The notes under the pieces were generated by a model. That model saw nothing but the letters and a program-made list of their open reading frames with translations, was not told where the DNA came from and did not search any database. The position numbers and the translations under genes were made by a program. From Guptibacillus hwajinpoensis (GTDB lineage: Bacteria; Bacillota; Bacilli; Bacillales; Guptibacillaceae), in the NCBI RefSeq assembly GCF_001039475.1, contig NZ_LELK01000001.1, positions 1,873,350 to 1,927,559 of the forward strand: DNA of 54,210 bases, given 5' to 3'. This document shows, one piece after another, positions 25,201-33,450 of this stretch (positions within the stretch are counted from its first letter, which is position 1; each line of letters begins with the position of its first letter).

Positions 25201-25728
25201 TTATGTAGTTAACCTTCTCTTAATTAATCGAATTTGACCTCGATGACTAATCTCATCTTCCATGACATGAAACCATTTGAAATAGTGATTTGCTCGTTCA
25301 TCCCATCCAAACGGGGTAACACCCTCGAGCCAGTCATCGTCCTTTTTGCGAAATTCATCACGTGTTTGCGCACGCACGAAACTAAGTTCACTCCAATAGT
25401 AATCAAGGTCATGTCCATGTACCTCCCGCTTCGCTCTCTCATCGAGATTAAGTCCTACGCTAAGCTCATTCCATTCGGCATCATTCATTTCACGTTCCTC
25501 GAACGTCATGATTTGAAAAGCTTTTTCAGTTGCTGCCATATGCTGAAGGAGCATCCCGATCGAATTCCCTTTTTCGTCAAGCTTGAAATCTAGCTGCTCG
25601 ATCGTTAATCCTTTAATCTCTTCCTCTGTTGTATGTCGCACATAGTCCATCATTGAAATTAGCCTGCCAATTTCAGGTGTGAATCCTTCTTTTTCACCTA
25701 TTAAACAAAGGCTATGGTCATTCTTCAT
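25201..25728 (-). CDS. DinB/DUF664-family protein
   Basis: A 175-residue four-helix-bundle protein. It shows SIGMLLQHMAATEKAFQIMT (about 56-75, with the first metal His) and WFHVMEDEISHRGQIRLIKR (about 149-168) with the His-x-x-x-Glu...His pattern of DinB-like metal sites. AAAGGCGG precedes the ATG. DinB relatives include thiol-dependent S-transferases, but most have no known activity. It has its own unit next to acetyltransferase and hydrolase genes. Confidence 0.85.
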   Translation of the reverse strand: MKNDHSLCLIGEKEGFTPEIGRLISMMDYVRHTTEEEIKGLTIEQLDFKLDEKGNSIGMLLQHMAATEKAFQIMTFEEREMNDAEWNELSVGLNLDERAKREVHGHDLDYYWSELSFVRAQTRDEFRKKDDDWLEGVTPFGWDERANHYFKWFHVMEDEISHRGQIRLIKRRLTT

Positions 25729-25823
25729 GAAACATCCGCCTTTCTTATCCTTTTTTATCCATCCTTAACTACTTTCTTTTTTCGACTCATGAATTCCTCT
25801 TCTATTCCTTACTTTCACGAAAA

Positions 25824-25867
25824 AAGGTTCCTACCCGTTGAAAGTTGTCAATTTGAGTAGGAACCTT
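25824..25867 (-). terminator. Terminator downstream of the PBP gene
   Basis: AAGGTTCCTAC and GTAGGAACCTT form an 11-bp stem with a 22-base loop. On the minus strand it is followed by TTTTTTCG. It lies about 140 bases after the PBP stop. Confidence 0.75.
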
Positions 25868-25883
25868 GCTTGTATTTAGTTGG

Positions 25884-25980
25884 GTTTAGACAATAAAATG
25901 AGCTTTTGGACAATATAATCGAATTTTGGCTCATATCTTTCGAATTCGGCTATTAAATCCGCGTTTTGGACAATAAACCT
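25884..25980 (-). repeat. Degenerate tandem repeats of about 20 bases
   Basis: The minus strand reads as five loosely related units: TTTATTGTCCAAAACG, ATTTAATAGCCGAATTC, AGATATGAGCCAAAATTC, ATTATATTGTCCAAAAGC and ATTTTATTGTCTAAACC. Each has an AT-rich start, a TGTCC/AGCC-like core and AAAA or AATT. They lie between the PBP stop and its terminator. No function is assigned. Confidence 0.5.
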
Positions 25981-26004
25981 TTGTTCCTCATCAAAACGAA
26001 ATGC

Positions 26005-28005
26005 TTAAGGCTGCATCTCAGCAAAAACCTTCTTCACTTTACCAGTAATATCGTGACTTGATGCATCCTCAACCATCATCGCAATAAGTAAGTCTTTGCG
26101 ATCTGTGTTATAAGCGACGAACAAACCGTTTTCCTGACCGGTTTCTTCACCCGCTCCTTTTAATTCAGCAGTACCTGTTTTCCCTGCAATCGAGATGCTT
26201 TCTACTACAGGTTCATGAGCCGTTCCTTCAGGACTCGATACAACTTTTGAAAGAGCATCATTCACTACTGATGCAACCTCAGGCGAAACGACCTCTACTA
26301 TCTCGGGAGAATCTTCATCTTTTTTGAGAATAGGCTTAATCATTTGCCCTTCATTCGCAAACGTTGTATATGTCATTGCCAGGTGGTATGGCGAGATCTG
26401 CAGCTGCCCTTGTCCATAGCCGGAGTCTGCTAATAAGATATCACTCTCGCTTAATGCTTTCGTTGAAACAGAAGAGTTCTCAGTAGGGAACGGGAAGTCT
26501 ACTTTTTGACCGATGAGAAATGACTCAAGACCTTTTTGGAATTTCTCAGCTCCAAGATCAAGCGCTTTGCGTGCAAAGTAGATATTATCTGAATGCATGA
26601 GCGCTTCTTCAAGGTCTACTTCTGGATCAGCAGGCTTCACGCGTGTCACTTTATATCCGCCCCAGCTTGAGTCAGCTCCCCACTTCAAACCATCAATTTC
26701 CTCTACCGCATTCGGATCAAGATCGCCATCGCGAAGTGCGATCGAAGCAGTCAGCGGCTTGATCGTTGAGCCAGGTGAATACGTCTTGTTAAATTTCGCT
26801 GAAAATGGGAGATCTTTATTATCAGCTAACTTTGCATACTCGCCTTCATCGAATCCAAGTGTAAAATCATTTGGGTTATAGGAAGGTGAGCTTGTTAAAG
26901 CAAGCGTCTCACCTGTTGTTGGATGAAGCGCAACCGCGGTTCCAGAATCTTTTCCAATCTCCTCAAATAACTTCTGTTGGACAGTTCCATCAATCGTTAC
27001 TTGAACGTTCTCGCCATCAACTCTTTCCTTACTGGCGATCACTTTCTTGGGATCTGCTCCCTTCACTTCAATGGACCATCCTGTTACACCATGAAGCTCG
27101 TCTTCATATACTTGTTCAAGGCCAGCTTTTCCAATGCTCTCATAGCTTGAGTAGCCTTTTCCTCCATACTCCTCAAGATCTTCTTTCTGCATCTGGCGGA
27201 TATAACCTGTTAAATGAGCAGCACTTTCACCAAAAGGATAGATCCTCTCAGTCGTATCGTTAATCTGCACTCCCGTAATTTCTTGAGCATCAGTAATAAG
27301 CTCTTCCTCATTTTCCATGACGCTTTTTAACGGAACGAACTGTGTTGGATCAGACTGCACCCAACCCTGATTAAGCTCTTTCTCAATATCCTCTACGCTA
27401 ATCTTCAAAGTCTCACTTAGCTCATTCACAATCTTATCTTGCTCTGATTCAATCGTTTGTGGTACAACACCAATTTGTTTTACCGTACCGTTGACTGCTA
27501 ATCCTTCACCGTTTCGATCGGTAATTTCACCGCGTACTGGAACAGCAGAACGAATCGCTACCTCATCGCCTTCTTCTAATTCCTTAAAAATAAACGAAGG
27601 ATCCCAGTTCACGCCAAAAGAGTCGCTGTCTTCTCCTTCTGTCAGAACAAGCGTTGCTTCATGATCAAATGCAACTTCGCCAGCTAGTGTTTCCATCGAC
27701 ACTGAAAAGGGGAACGTCACTTCACCCTCTTCATTAGGCTCAGGTTCTTCTTCAGGTTTTTGAAAGCTTACTTTCAACTCTTTAACTTCCACATCTCCGT
27801 AAATAGACTTATATCGTTCAACAAAATCTTCTTTAGAAAGCTCCTTTTTCGCAGCTGGAGATAATTGGTCGTACATGCTACTAAACTCTTGTTTATTCCA
27901 ATCCTTCACGTATGTATCGAACGCATCAACCGCTGATGGTTGATCCGAACATCCTGCTAGAAGCAACAAAAATAGCCCCATCGCGATAAGTGATTTTAGT
28001 TTCAC
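26005..28005 (-). CDS. pbpC: Lipoprotein class B penicillin-binding protein with MecA-N domain (PBP3/PbpC-like)
   Basis: About 666 residues. GTG 28005 is chosen: GAGGGAGG lies 6 bases upstream, inside the longer frame that begins at 28023. The N-terminus KSLIAMGLFLLLLAGC is a lipoprotein signal with lipobox LLAGC (Cys 19). An NTF2-like MecA-N domain (about 22-135) and a PBP dimerisation domain (about 145-310) precede a transpeptidase with YSPGSTIKP (SxxK), HSDN (SxN) and AGKTGTAEL (KTG). It cross-links peptidoglycan outside the membrane. Length and architecture match B. subtilis PbpC; MecA/PBP2a proteins share them, but nothing here shows beta-lactam resistance. It is possibly read together with the lactonase-like gene 76 bases upstream. 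Confidence 0.92.
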   Translation of the reverse strand: MKLKSLIAMGLFLLLLAGCSDQPSAVDAFDTYVKDWNKQEFSSMYDQLSPAAKKELSKEDFVERYKSIYGDVEVKELKVSFQKPEEEPEPNEEGEVTFPFSVSMETLAGEVAFDHEATLVLTEGEDSDSFGVNWDPSFIFKELEEGDEVAIRSAVPVRGEITDRNGEGLAVNGTVKQIGVVPQTIESEQDKIVNELSETLKISVEDIEKELNQGWVQSDPTQFVPLKSVMENEEELITDAQEITGVQINDTTERIYPFGESAAHLTGYIRQMQKEDLEEYGGKGYSSYESIGKAGLEQVYEDELHGVTGWSIEVKGADPKKVIASKERVDGENVQVTIDGTVQQKLFEEIGKDSGTAVALHPTTGETLALTSSPSYNPNDFTLGFDEGEYAKLADNKDLPFSAKFNKTYSPGSTIKPLTASIALRDGDLDPNAVEEIDGLKWGADSSWGGYKVTRVKPADPEVDLEEALMHSDNIYFARKALDLGAEKFQKGLESFLIGQKVDFPFPTENSSVSTKALSESDILLADSGYGQGQLQISPYHLAMTYTTFANEGQMIKPILKKDEDSPEIVEVVSPEVASVVNDALSKVVSSPEGTAHEPVVESISIAGKTGTAELKGAGEETGQENGLFVAYNTDRKDLLIAMMVEDASSHDITGKVKKVFAEMQP

Positions 28006-28081
28006 ACTCATCCTCCCTCTCATTTTCTATTATTTTCCTACTATTATAGAAGACTTTAAGATAGGAAGGAAGGGAAAAGGA

Positions 28082-28954
28082 TTATCCTTTAAACACGTAT
28101 GTGCGACTTCCTTTTGTTTTTGTTTTGACTCGAAACACTCCGCCAGCATACGGAAACTGCTTTAGTTCTTCTTCACTCATATTGGTTCGTGCCGTTGTAA
28201 TATAGAGTTCGTTTCGTTCTTTTCCACCAAATACGCATGACGTTACGTTGAGCGCCGGTACGTTAACTTCTAGCAGTCTTTCACCTGTATCTGGGTTCCA
28301 TCTTGTTACTTTAGAACCTCCCCAATGAGCAATCCATAGATTTCCCTCTACATCGCTCGTCATTCCATCAGGCATGCCTTCCCCATCAGGAATCGTAATC
28401 ACTTCAACAGGATTGCGGATATCCCCAGTGGTGAGATCATAGTCATAGCGAACGACCTTTTTCGTTGGCGTATCTATAAAATACATGTAGCGAGTATCCG
28501 GTGACCAGGCAAGACCATTCGACGTACTCACATGGTCGATTTTTTTCGTCACTTCGAGGTTTTCATCAAGGCAATAGAGTGCGCCTTCTCCTTTTAAACC
28601 TTCTAGATGCGTCGTTCCAGCCCAAAATCGGCCAGCAGGATCACATTTCCCATCATTAAAACGGTTATGAGGTAAATGACTCTCGGGATCAGTGATGGCA
28701 TCTACATTCTCCGTGGAAAGGTTCATAGCATAAAAACCGCCAGCCATCGCCATGACAAGACCGCCGGACTCTCGTGGAGCAATCGTGCCTACCATTTGCT
28801 CCTGCTTCATCTCGATATTCCCAGCGGTCATTGGGTTATAGGCATGAACCTTCTTACCTTCAATATCAACCCAATATAGTAGCTGCTTCTGATCGTCCCA
28901 TGATGGCCCTTCCCCAAGTATTGCGCGTGCATCAATCACTAGTGTCGCTTCCAA
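28082..28954 (-). CDS. SMP-30/gluconolactonase-family protein
   Basis: A 290-residue six-bladed beta-propeller enzyme. Start TTG 28954, 7 bases after AAGGAGG. Metal-site residues are visible: Glu in ILGEGPSWDD, Asn in STSNGLAWSPDTRYMYFIDT and Asp in PDGMTSDVEGNLWIAHWGG. SMP-30 relatives hydrolyse sugar lactones or act as esterases using a divalent metal. The N-terminus has no signal peptide, so it is cytoplasmic. No sugar-acid pathway gene lies beside it. A pair of 15-base direct repeats upstream may be its operator. Confidence 0.9.
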   Translation of the reverse strand: MEATLVIDARAILGEGPSWDDQKQLLYWVDIEGKKVHAYNPMTAGNIEMKQEQMVGTIAPRESGGLVMAMAGGFYAMNLSTENVDAITDPESHLPHNRFNDGKCDPAGRFWAGTTHLEGLKGEGALYCLDENLEVTKKIDHVSTSNGLAWSPDTRYMYFIDTPTKKVVRYDYDLTTGDIRNPVEVITIPDGEGMPDGMTSDVEGNLWIAHWGGSKVTRWNPDTGERLLEVNVPALNVTSCVFGGKERNELYITTARTNMSEEELKQFPYAGGVFRVKTKTKGSRTYVFKG

Positions 28955-29000
28955 TCTAATTCCTCCTTAGCTAGTAAATACTTCTCTATACTCTATACCC

Positions 29001-29047
29001 TCTTTCATTGTAATTACCTTATCATTGATACTTCTTTCAATGTAATT
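29001..29047. promoter_or_regulatory. Direct-repeat pair upstream of the SMP-30-like gene
   Basis: TCTTTCATTGTAATT (29001-29015) and TCTTTCAATGTAATT (29033-29047) match at 14 of 15 positions with a 32-base period, about three helical turns. This is a plausible regulator site; the regulator is not known. Confidence 0.4.
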
Positions 29048-29087
29048 TAATTTCACATAAACAACCTTCACGTTTACCAATAAGAAA

Positions 29088-29112
29088 AACAGGCTTTAAC
29101 AAGAAGCCTGTT
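29088..29112 (-). terminator. Terminator of the acyl-CoA operon
   Basis: AACAGGCTT and AAGCCTGTT form a 9-bp stem. On the minus strand it is followed by a T-run. It lies about 20 bases after the stop of the last operon gene. Confidence 0.85.
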
Positions 29113-29132
29113 AGACTCATTACTTATCGTCT

Positions 29133-30743
29133 TTATTCTACCGTCATTTCTTGACTTAATTTTTCTCGAAGCGCACGTTTCAGAAATTTCCCTACAGATG
29201 TTTTGGGGATTTCGACCATAAATATCAACTCGTCCGGGATCCACCATTTTGCGAATTGAGAGGATACGCTAACTAATTCATCTTTTATACTTTCATCGTA
29301 TCCTTCTTGTAAGACCACACAAGCAACCGGTCGCTCTTGCCACTTTTCATGTGGAACTGCAATCACGGCTGCTTCATATACGGCATCGTGTGTCATGAGG
29401 GCGTTCTCAAGGTCCACAGATGAAATCCACTCGCCACCGCTTTTAATCAAATCTTTTGTGCGGTCTGTAATTTGGATGTACCCACTCTCATTCAATTTTG
29501 CAATATCTCCTGTATAAAGCCACCCATTTCTAAACGTATCCTTTGTGCGTTCGTCTTTATAATATTCATGTGCTACCCATGGTCCACGTACAATCAATTC
29601 GCCCATCGTCTTTCCATCCCATGGAACATCGCCGTTTTCATTAATGACGCGAACGTCTAGCCCGGGAATAACAAGACCCTGGGAAGCACGGGTGTCCACT
29701 TTATCTTCTAGTGAAATGTTGTCCATCTCACTCGTCAGCGTTGAAAGGGATACGAGCGGACTTGTTTCAGTCATGCCATACCCTTGAATAAACGGCACAT
29801 TATGCTTCTCTTCAAATGCTCGAATAATATTCTTTGGTGCAGCTGAACCACCACATACAACCGCTCGTAAACTACTAATATCATAATTCTCTTTTTCAAG
29901 GAGATTAATAAATGCTAACCAGATCGTCGGGACTCCTGCCGTTAGAGTAACCTTCTCTTCTTCGATAAGAGACGCAATCGCCTGAGGCGTCATATTCGGT
30001 CCGGGTAGTACTAGCTTTGTTCCAAACCAAACGGATGCGAAAGGTAAGCCCCAAGCATTCGCATGAAACATCGGTACGATCGGCATGCACACATCACGTT
30101 CTGACAGCGCTAGTGAATCAGCTAGACCAGTTGCCATACTATGAAGCACGATCCCTCTATGGGTATAAACAACTCCTTTTGGATTCCCTGTTGTAGCTGA
30201 CGTATAGCACATCCCAGCAGGAGTGTTTTCATCAAGATCTTCTGGAAATACGAATTCCTCATCCGCCTCTTTTAATAACTCTTCATATGAGTAAATAGGT
30301 GATAATGTCGTTTCTGGCAGCGTATCTTTATCAGACATAATAATATATTTCTCAACAGTTTTGAGTTCTGACTGAACCTTTTCAATCAACGGTACGAGAT
30401 CTTCATCTACTAAAAGGATTTTATCTTCGGCATGGTTGATCACGTAGGCTACATGCTCAGGTGATAAACGGATGTTTACCATATGAAGAACCGCACCTGT
30501 GCACGGTACAGCGAAATACGCTTCCAAATGACGGTGAGTGTTCCAAGCAAAAGTTGCTACCTTATCGCCTTTTCCCATCGATAGCTTGGACAAGGCATCT
30601 GCTAATCGTCTCGTCCGCTTCCCGTACTCGCCATATGTAAATCTCTGTACACCGCTTAGCGTCCTCGATACGATCTCCTTTTTAGGGAAATAGCGCTCTG
30701 CTCTGTTTAGTAGGCCTGTTAATGTTAATGGGGTATTCATCAT
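29133..30743 (-). CDS. Long-chain acyl-CoA synthetase (AMP-binding), operon distal copy
   Basis: A 536-residue adenylate-forming enzyme. ATP loop YTSATTGNPKGVVYTHRG (about 179-196), QGYGMTETSP (about 305-314), YTGDIAKLNESGYIQITDR (about 406-424) and the C-terminal catalytic Lys in TSVGKFLKR. It activates a carboxylic acid to its CoA thioester; the close resemblance to medium/long-chain FadD-type enzymes suggests fatty or alkanoic acids. Its ATG overlaps the CoA-transferase stop (ATGA) and AAAGGAG lies upstream. It is the last gene of the ten-gene sigma-54 operon, which also carries a second ligase (37214-38737), so two different acids or entry points may be served. Confidence 0.92.
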   Translation of the reverse strand: MMNTPLTLTGLLNRAERYFPKKEIVSRTLSGVQRFTYGEYGKRTRRLADALSKLSMGKGDKVATFAWNTHRHLEAYFAVPCTGAVLHMVNIRLSPEHVAYVINHAEDKILLVDEDLVPLIEKVQSELKTVEKYIIMSDKDTLPETTLSPIYSYEELLKEADEEFVFPEDLDENTPAGMCYTSATTGNPKGVVYTHRGIVLHSMATGLADSLALSERDVCMPIVPMFHANAWGLPFASVWFGTKLVLPGPNMTPQAIASLIEEEKVTLTAGVPTIWLAFINLLEKENYDISSLRAVVCGGSAAPKNIIRAFEEKHNVPFIQGYGMTETSPLVSLSTLTSEMDNISLEDKVDTRASQGLVIPGLDVRVINENGDVPWDGKTMGELIVRGPWVAHEYYKDERTKDTFRNGWLYTGDIAKLNESGYIQITDRTKDLIKSGGEWISSVDLENALMTHDAVYEAAVIAVPHEKWQERPVACVVLQEGYDESIKDELVSVSSQFAKWWIPDELIFMVEIPKTSVGKFLKRALREKLSQEMTVE

Positions 30744-31801
30744 GTTTTATCACACTCCTTTATTAGTTGTTGAAACTGTTCGTGCACGATTGCTTGGTAG
30801 GCTGGAGCATTTGGATATGTGGAAACAATTAGCTTCTCTTCACCTTTCGAAAAAAGACCTCTAGTTTCTCCATATGAATGACCGAGAACCTCTTCGATCG
30901 TCAATACCGGGAACAGGCAACAATCGTGTTTCTGACCAAATACCTCCCAGTCTTTCATCGTCCCCTCACGGAAAAGCGCTTTCATCTTTCTGTAAACAGT
31001 GCTGTCGATCGTTTCAAAAGCGAGCGCTTCCCAATTTTCTTTATTAACTCCCTTACAGAAGTTCATCCAGAACTGCGGTTCAAGCGCAGCAAGCGACATA
31101 AACCGGTCATCTTTTGTCCGATACAGATGATAACAAACAACGCTTCCTTCTAGAAAAGGTGGGCCATCTTTTTTGTTACTTTCCATTTGATAGCCAGCGT
31201 GTGACGTGAGCATCGCTTGAAATGTATCGTTTAAAGCCACGTCTAAGTAGCTTCCTTTACCTGTTCGTTCTCTGTGAAATAGTGCAGAACTAATTCGTTC
31301 TACAGCAACGAGTCCTCCCGTGTAATCTGCTGTAGTAAAGGTTGGATGAACAGGATCATTATGATCATCCACATATTGAGATAGTAGCCCTGATAGCGCC
31401 TGGTAATTTAAGTCATGACTACCGAGATGAGCATACTCTCCGCTTTGGCCAAATCCGGATAAGGAACAGTACACCATGTCTTCTTTTATTTCTTTCAAGG
31501 TTTCATAGTCAAGACCAATTCGTTTCATTACACCTGGTCGAAAGCTTTCGATAATTACGTCTATCGATTTGATTAGCTTATAAAGAGCTTGAACGTTCTC
31601 ATCCTTCTTGAGGTCAACCATGATACTCTTTTTGTTACGATTATTCGTTTCGTATACAAGACCACCTGCTAAGTGACGAGCTGGATCTCCGGTTGGCGGC
31701 TCTACTTTTATGACTTCTGCCCCCATATCAGCTAATCTCAGCGTAGCGTATGGACCGGGCAGGTTTTGCGTAAAATCAAGAACCCGAATCCCTTCTAACA
31801 T
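30740..31801 (-). CDS. CaiB/BaiF-type (family III) CoA transferase
   Basis: About 353 residues starting at ATG 31801, which shares one base with the previous stop (TGATG); GGAGG lies 12 bases upstream. Family III signatures: LEGIRVLDFTQNLPGPYATL, LADMGAEVIKVEPPTGDPAR, then NRNKKSIMVDLK and ESFRPGVMKRIGLDY. The likely catalytic Asp is in TTADYTGGL. Such enzymes move CoA between carboxylic acids, for example in carnitine, oxalate or bile acid metabolism. In this operon it could activate a substrate or recycle CoA from a short product; it could also be an alpha-methylacyl-CoA racemase relative, since that subfamily is close in sequence. The specific reaction is not determinable. Confidence 0.9.
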   Translation of the reverse strand: MLEGIRVLDFTQNLPGPYATLRLADMGAEVIKVEPPTGDPARHLAGGLVYETNNRNKKSIMVDLKKDENVQALYKLIKSIDVIIESFRPGVMKRIGLDYETLKEIKEDMVYCSLSGFGQSGEYAHLGSHDLNYQALSGLLSQYVDDHNDPVHPTFTTADYTGGLVAVERISSALFHRERTGKGSYLDVALNDTFQAMLTSHAGYQMESNKKDGPPFLEGSVVCYHLYRTKDDRFMSLAALEPQFWMNFCKGVNKENWEALAFETIDSTVYRKMKALFREGTMKDWEVFGQKHDCCLFPVLTIEEVLGHSYGETRGLFSKGEEKLIVSTYPNAPAYQAIVHEQFQQLIKECDKT

Positions 31802-32607
31802 CACGTATACCAACCTCCATTAATGTGAAGAACTTGTCCGTTCGTATAATTGGATAACGGAGAAGCGAGGTAGAAAATCCCTGCAGCTGCTTCTTCTGCC
31901 GTTCCGGCACGCTGCTGTGGAATCGACTGTTCGAACATCTTTTTCACCTTTTCAGGAATGCCAACGGCTACACCATTCACAGTCTCACCTTTTTCTTTCG
32001 ATTGTGTGAGTCTCGTATCGATTAATCCAAATGCTACAGCATTACAATTGATATTAAACGGTCCCCACTCTTTAGCGACTGTTTTCGTTAAGCCAATCAT
32101 CCCCGCTTTAGCAGATGAATAATTTGCCTGACCAACGTTTCCCATCACCCCTGCAACCGATGACACATTAACAATTTTTCGATAGGTAGCTTCTCCGTTC
32201 GCAATCTCCTTTTTCGCTGCGTCTCTCATATAAGGTGCTGCGGCACGAGTAAGTTTAAATGGAGCAATAAGATGGATGTCTAGCATCGCTTGAAATTGCT
32301 CGTCTGTCATTTTATGAATCAAGTTATCCCATGTGTAACCAGCATTATTTACGAGAATATCTACACTGCCAAATTCTTTTGCAGCTGTCTCCATAATAGA
32401 AGTTGAAAAATCACCATCTGTTACATCACCTGGAAAAGCAATCGCGTTTCCACCTAACTCGTGAATCTCTTTTACAACTTCTGCAGCAGGTTCTTCATCT
32501 TTGTCCGATACAACTACTCGTGCACCCGACTCTGCTAATTTCAGGGCGACCGCTCGTCCAACTCCTCTTCCTGATCCTGTTATAATAGCTACCTTATTTT
32601 TAAGCAT
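31801..32607 (-). CDS. Short-chain dehydrogenase/reductase (FabG-like)
   Basis: About 268 residues; ATG 32607 has AAGGAGG 6 bases upstream and overlaps the MaoC gene by 8 bases. NAD(P) site ITGSGRGVGRAVALKLAE, acidic VVSDKDEE after strand 2 (suggesting NAD preference), NNAGYTW, catalytic Ser in NVSSVAGVMG and YxxxK in NYSSAKAGMIGL. It ends LHINGGWYT, typical of FabG-like enzymes. In the operon it would be the 3-hydroxyacyl-CoA dehydrogenase step between the hydratases and the thiolase. An insertion around SKEKGETVNGVAVG is common in this subfamily. Confidence 0.92.
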   Translation of the reverse strand: MLKNKVAIITGSGRGVGRAVALKLAESGARVVVSDKDEEPAAEVVKEIHELGGNAIAFPGDVTDGDFSTSIMETAAKEFGSVDILVNNAGYTWDNLIHKMTDEQFQAMLDIHLIAPFKLTRAAAPYMRDAAKKEIANGEATYRKIVNVSSVAGVMGNVGQANYSSAKAGMIGLTKTVAKEWGPFNINCNAVAFGLIDTRLTQSKEKGETVNGVAVGIPEKVKKMFEQSIPQQRAGTAEEAAAGIFYLASPLSNYTNGQVLHINGGWYT

Positions 32608-32986
32608 TCTTTTCCTCCTTAGATACATGAAACGTACCAGCTAATTTTCTTTCTTTATTCTCGTTCATTACCTCAACCTCGCAGATTAGGAGGTCATCCC
32701 GTTCTTCTTTAATGAATCCTTTTACTGTTAGTTCTTCACCTGGGAAAGTCATTTTCTGAAAGCGAACACTGAAATTCTTAATCTGATCATGATTGAACCA
32801 AGTCGTTATTGCTTGACCAGCCATCCCCATAATTAACATCCCATGCGCAATAACATCTGGTAAGCCTGCTTCTTTCGCAACAGGTACGACCGTATGAATC
32901 GGGTTGAAATCACCTGATGCTCCTGCATACCTTACAATTTGACTGTGGGTAATTGGCGCTTTTATAAGTGGTTGTAATTGAGCCAT
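32600..32986 (-). CDS. MaoC-type (R)-enoyl-CoA hydratase
   Basis: A 128-residue hotdog-fold protein; AGGAGG lies before the ATG. The hydratase motif is present: YAGASGDFNPIHTVVPVAKE (about 20-39), with the Asp and His of the hydratase-2 dyad, followed by VIAHGMLIMGMAGQAITTW. It adds water to a trans-2-enoyl-CoA. The gene before it encodes a MaoC-N/FAS1-like half with a 12-base gap; in several steroid and fatty-acid systems two such halves form one heterodimeric hydratase, which is the likely arrangement here. Confidence 0.88.
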   Translation of the reverse strand: MAQLQPLIKAPITHSQIVRYAGASGDFNPIHTVVPVAKEAGLPDVIAHGMLIMGMAGQAITTWFNHDQIKNFSVRFQKMTFPGEELTVKGFIKEERDDLLICEVEVMNENKERKLAGTFHVSKEEKNA

Positions 32987-32998
32987 AGTCGTATCCTC

Positions 32999-33436
32999 CT
33001 ATCGTTCGATGACAACTGACGTAGCCAGCAACACCGTTTCACTTGCATCATCTTTATAGATCGTCTCAAGTGTAAATAATTTCATTCCCCTTTTTTCTTT
33101 CTGATCGACAACTTTCATTACAGCTGAAATAACATCCCCCGCACATATTGTTTTCTTGTAATCATAGCTTTGTTCACCATGAAGGACTTTTAACGGATTT
33201 ACTTCAAGTAATGCGATTAACGTCTCAAAGTCTGCTCCTCCCCACATATCAATCACAGTTGGAAATGTGGGCGGGATCGGAACATCCCGATACCCCTTCT
33301 CTTTCGCAAACTCTGAATCTGTATAAAGAGGATTAGAATCACCTATCGCACTCACAAATTCACTAATTTTCCCTCTTTCAACTGTGAATGTAAACGGCTT
33401 CGTTTCCGTGCCTACTTTGTTCTGTACAGTACTCAT
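32999..33436 (-). CDS. FAS1-like/MaoC N-terminal dehydratase-domain protein
   Basis: A 145-residue single hotdog domain of the MaoC-N (FAS1-like dehydratase) type: TFTVERGKISEFVSAIGDSN (about 16-35), PIPPTFPTVIDMWGG (about 53-67), VLHGEQSYDYKKTICAGDVI (about 84-103). The Asp/His hydratase dyad of the following MaoC protein is not preserved here, so this subunit probably binds substrate while its partner supplies catalysis, as in the ChsH1-ChsH2 type enzymes of cholesterol degradation (family knowledge). A strong GA-rich ribosome-binding site precedes the ATG. Confidence 0.85.
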   Translation of the reverse strand: MSTVQNKVGTETKPFTFTVERGKISEFVSAIGDSNPLYTDSEFAKEKGYRDVPIPPTFPTVIDMWGGADFETLIALLEVNPLKVLHGEQSYDYKKTICAGDVISAVMKVVDQKEKRGMKLFTLETIYKDDASETVLLATSVVIER

Positions 33437-33450
33437 TATTCGTCCCCCCT

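Noticed and set aside
26005-28005. A methicillin-resistance-type PBP2a gene
   Set aside because: MecA-N domains are normal in chromosomal Bacillus PbpC-type proteins; there are no mec regulators or mobile-element signs here.
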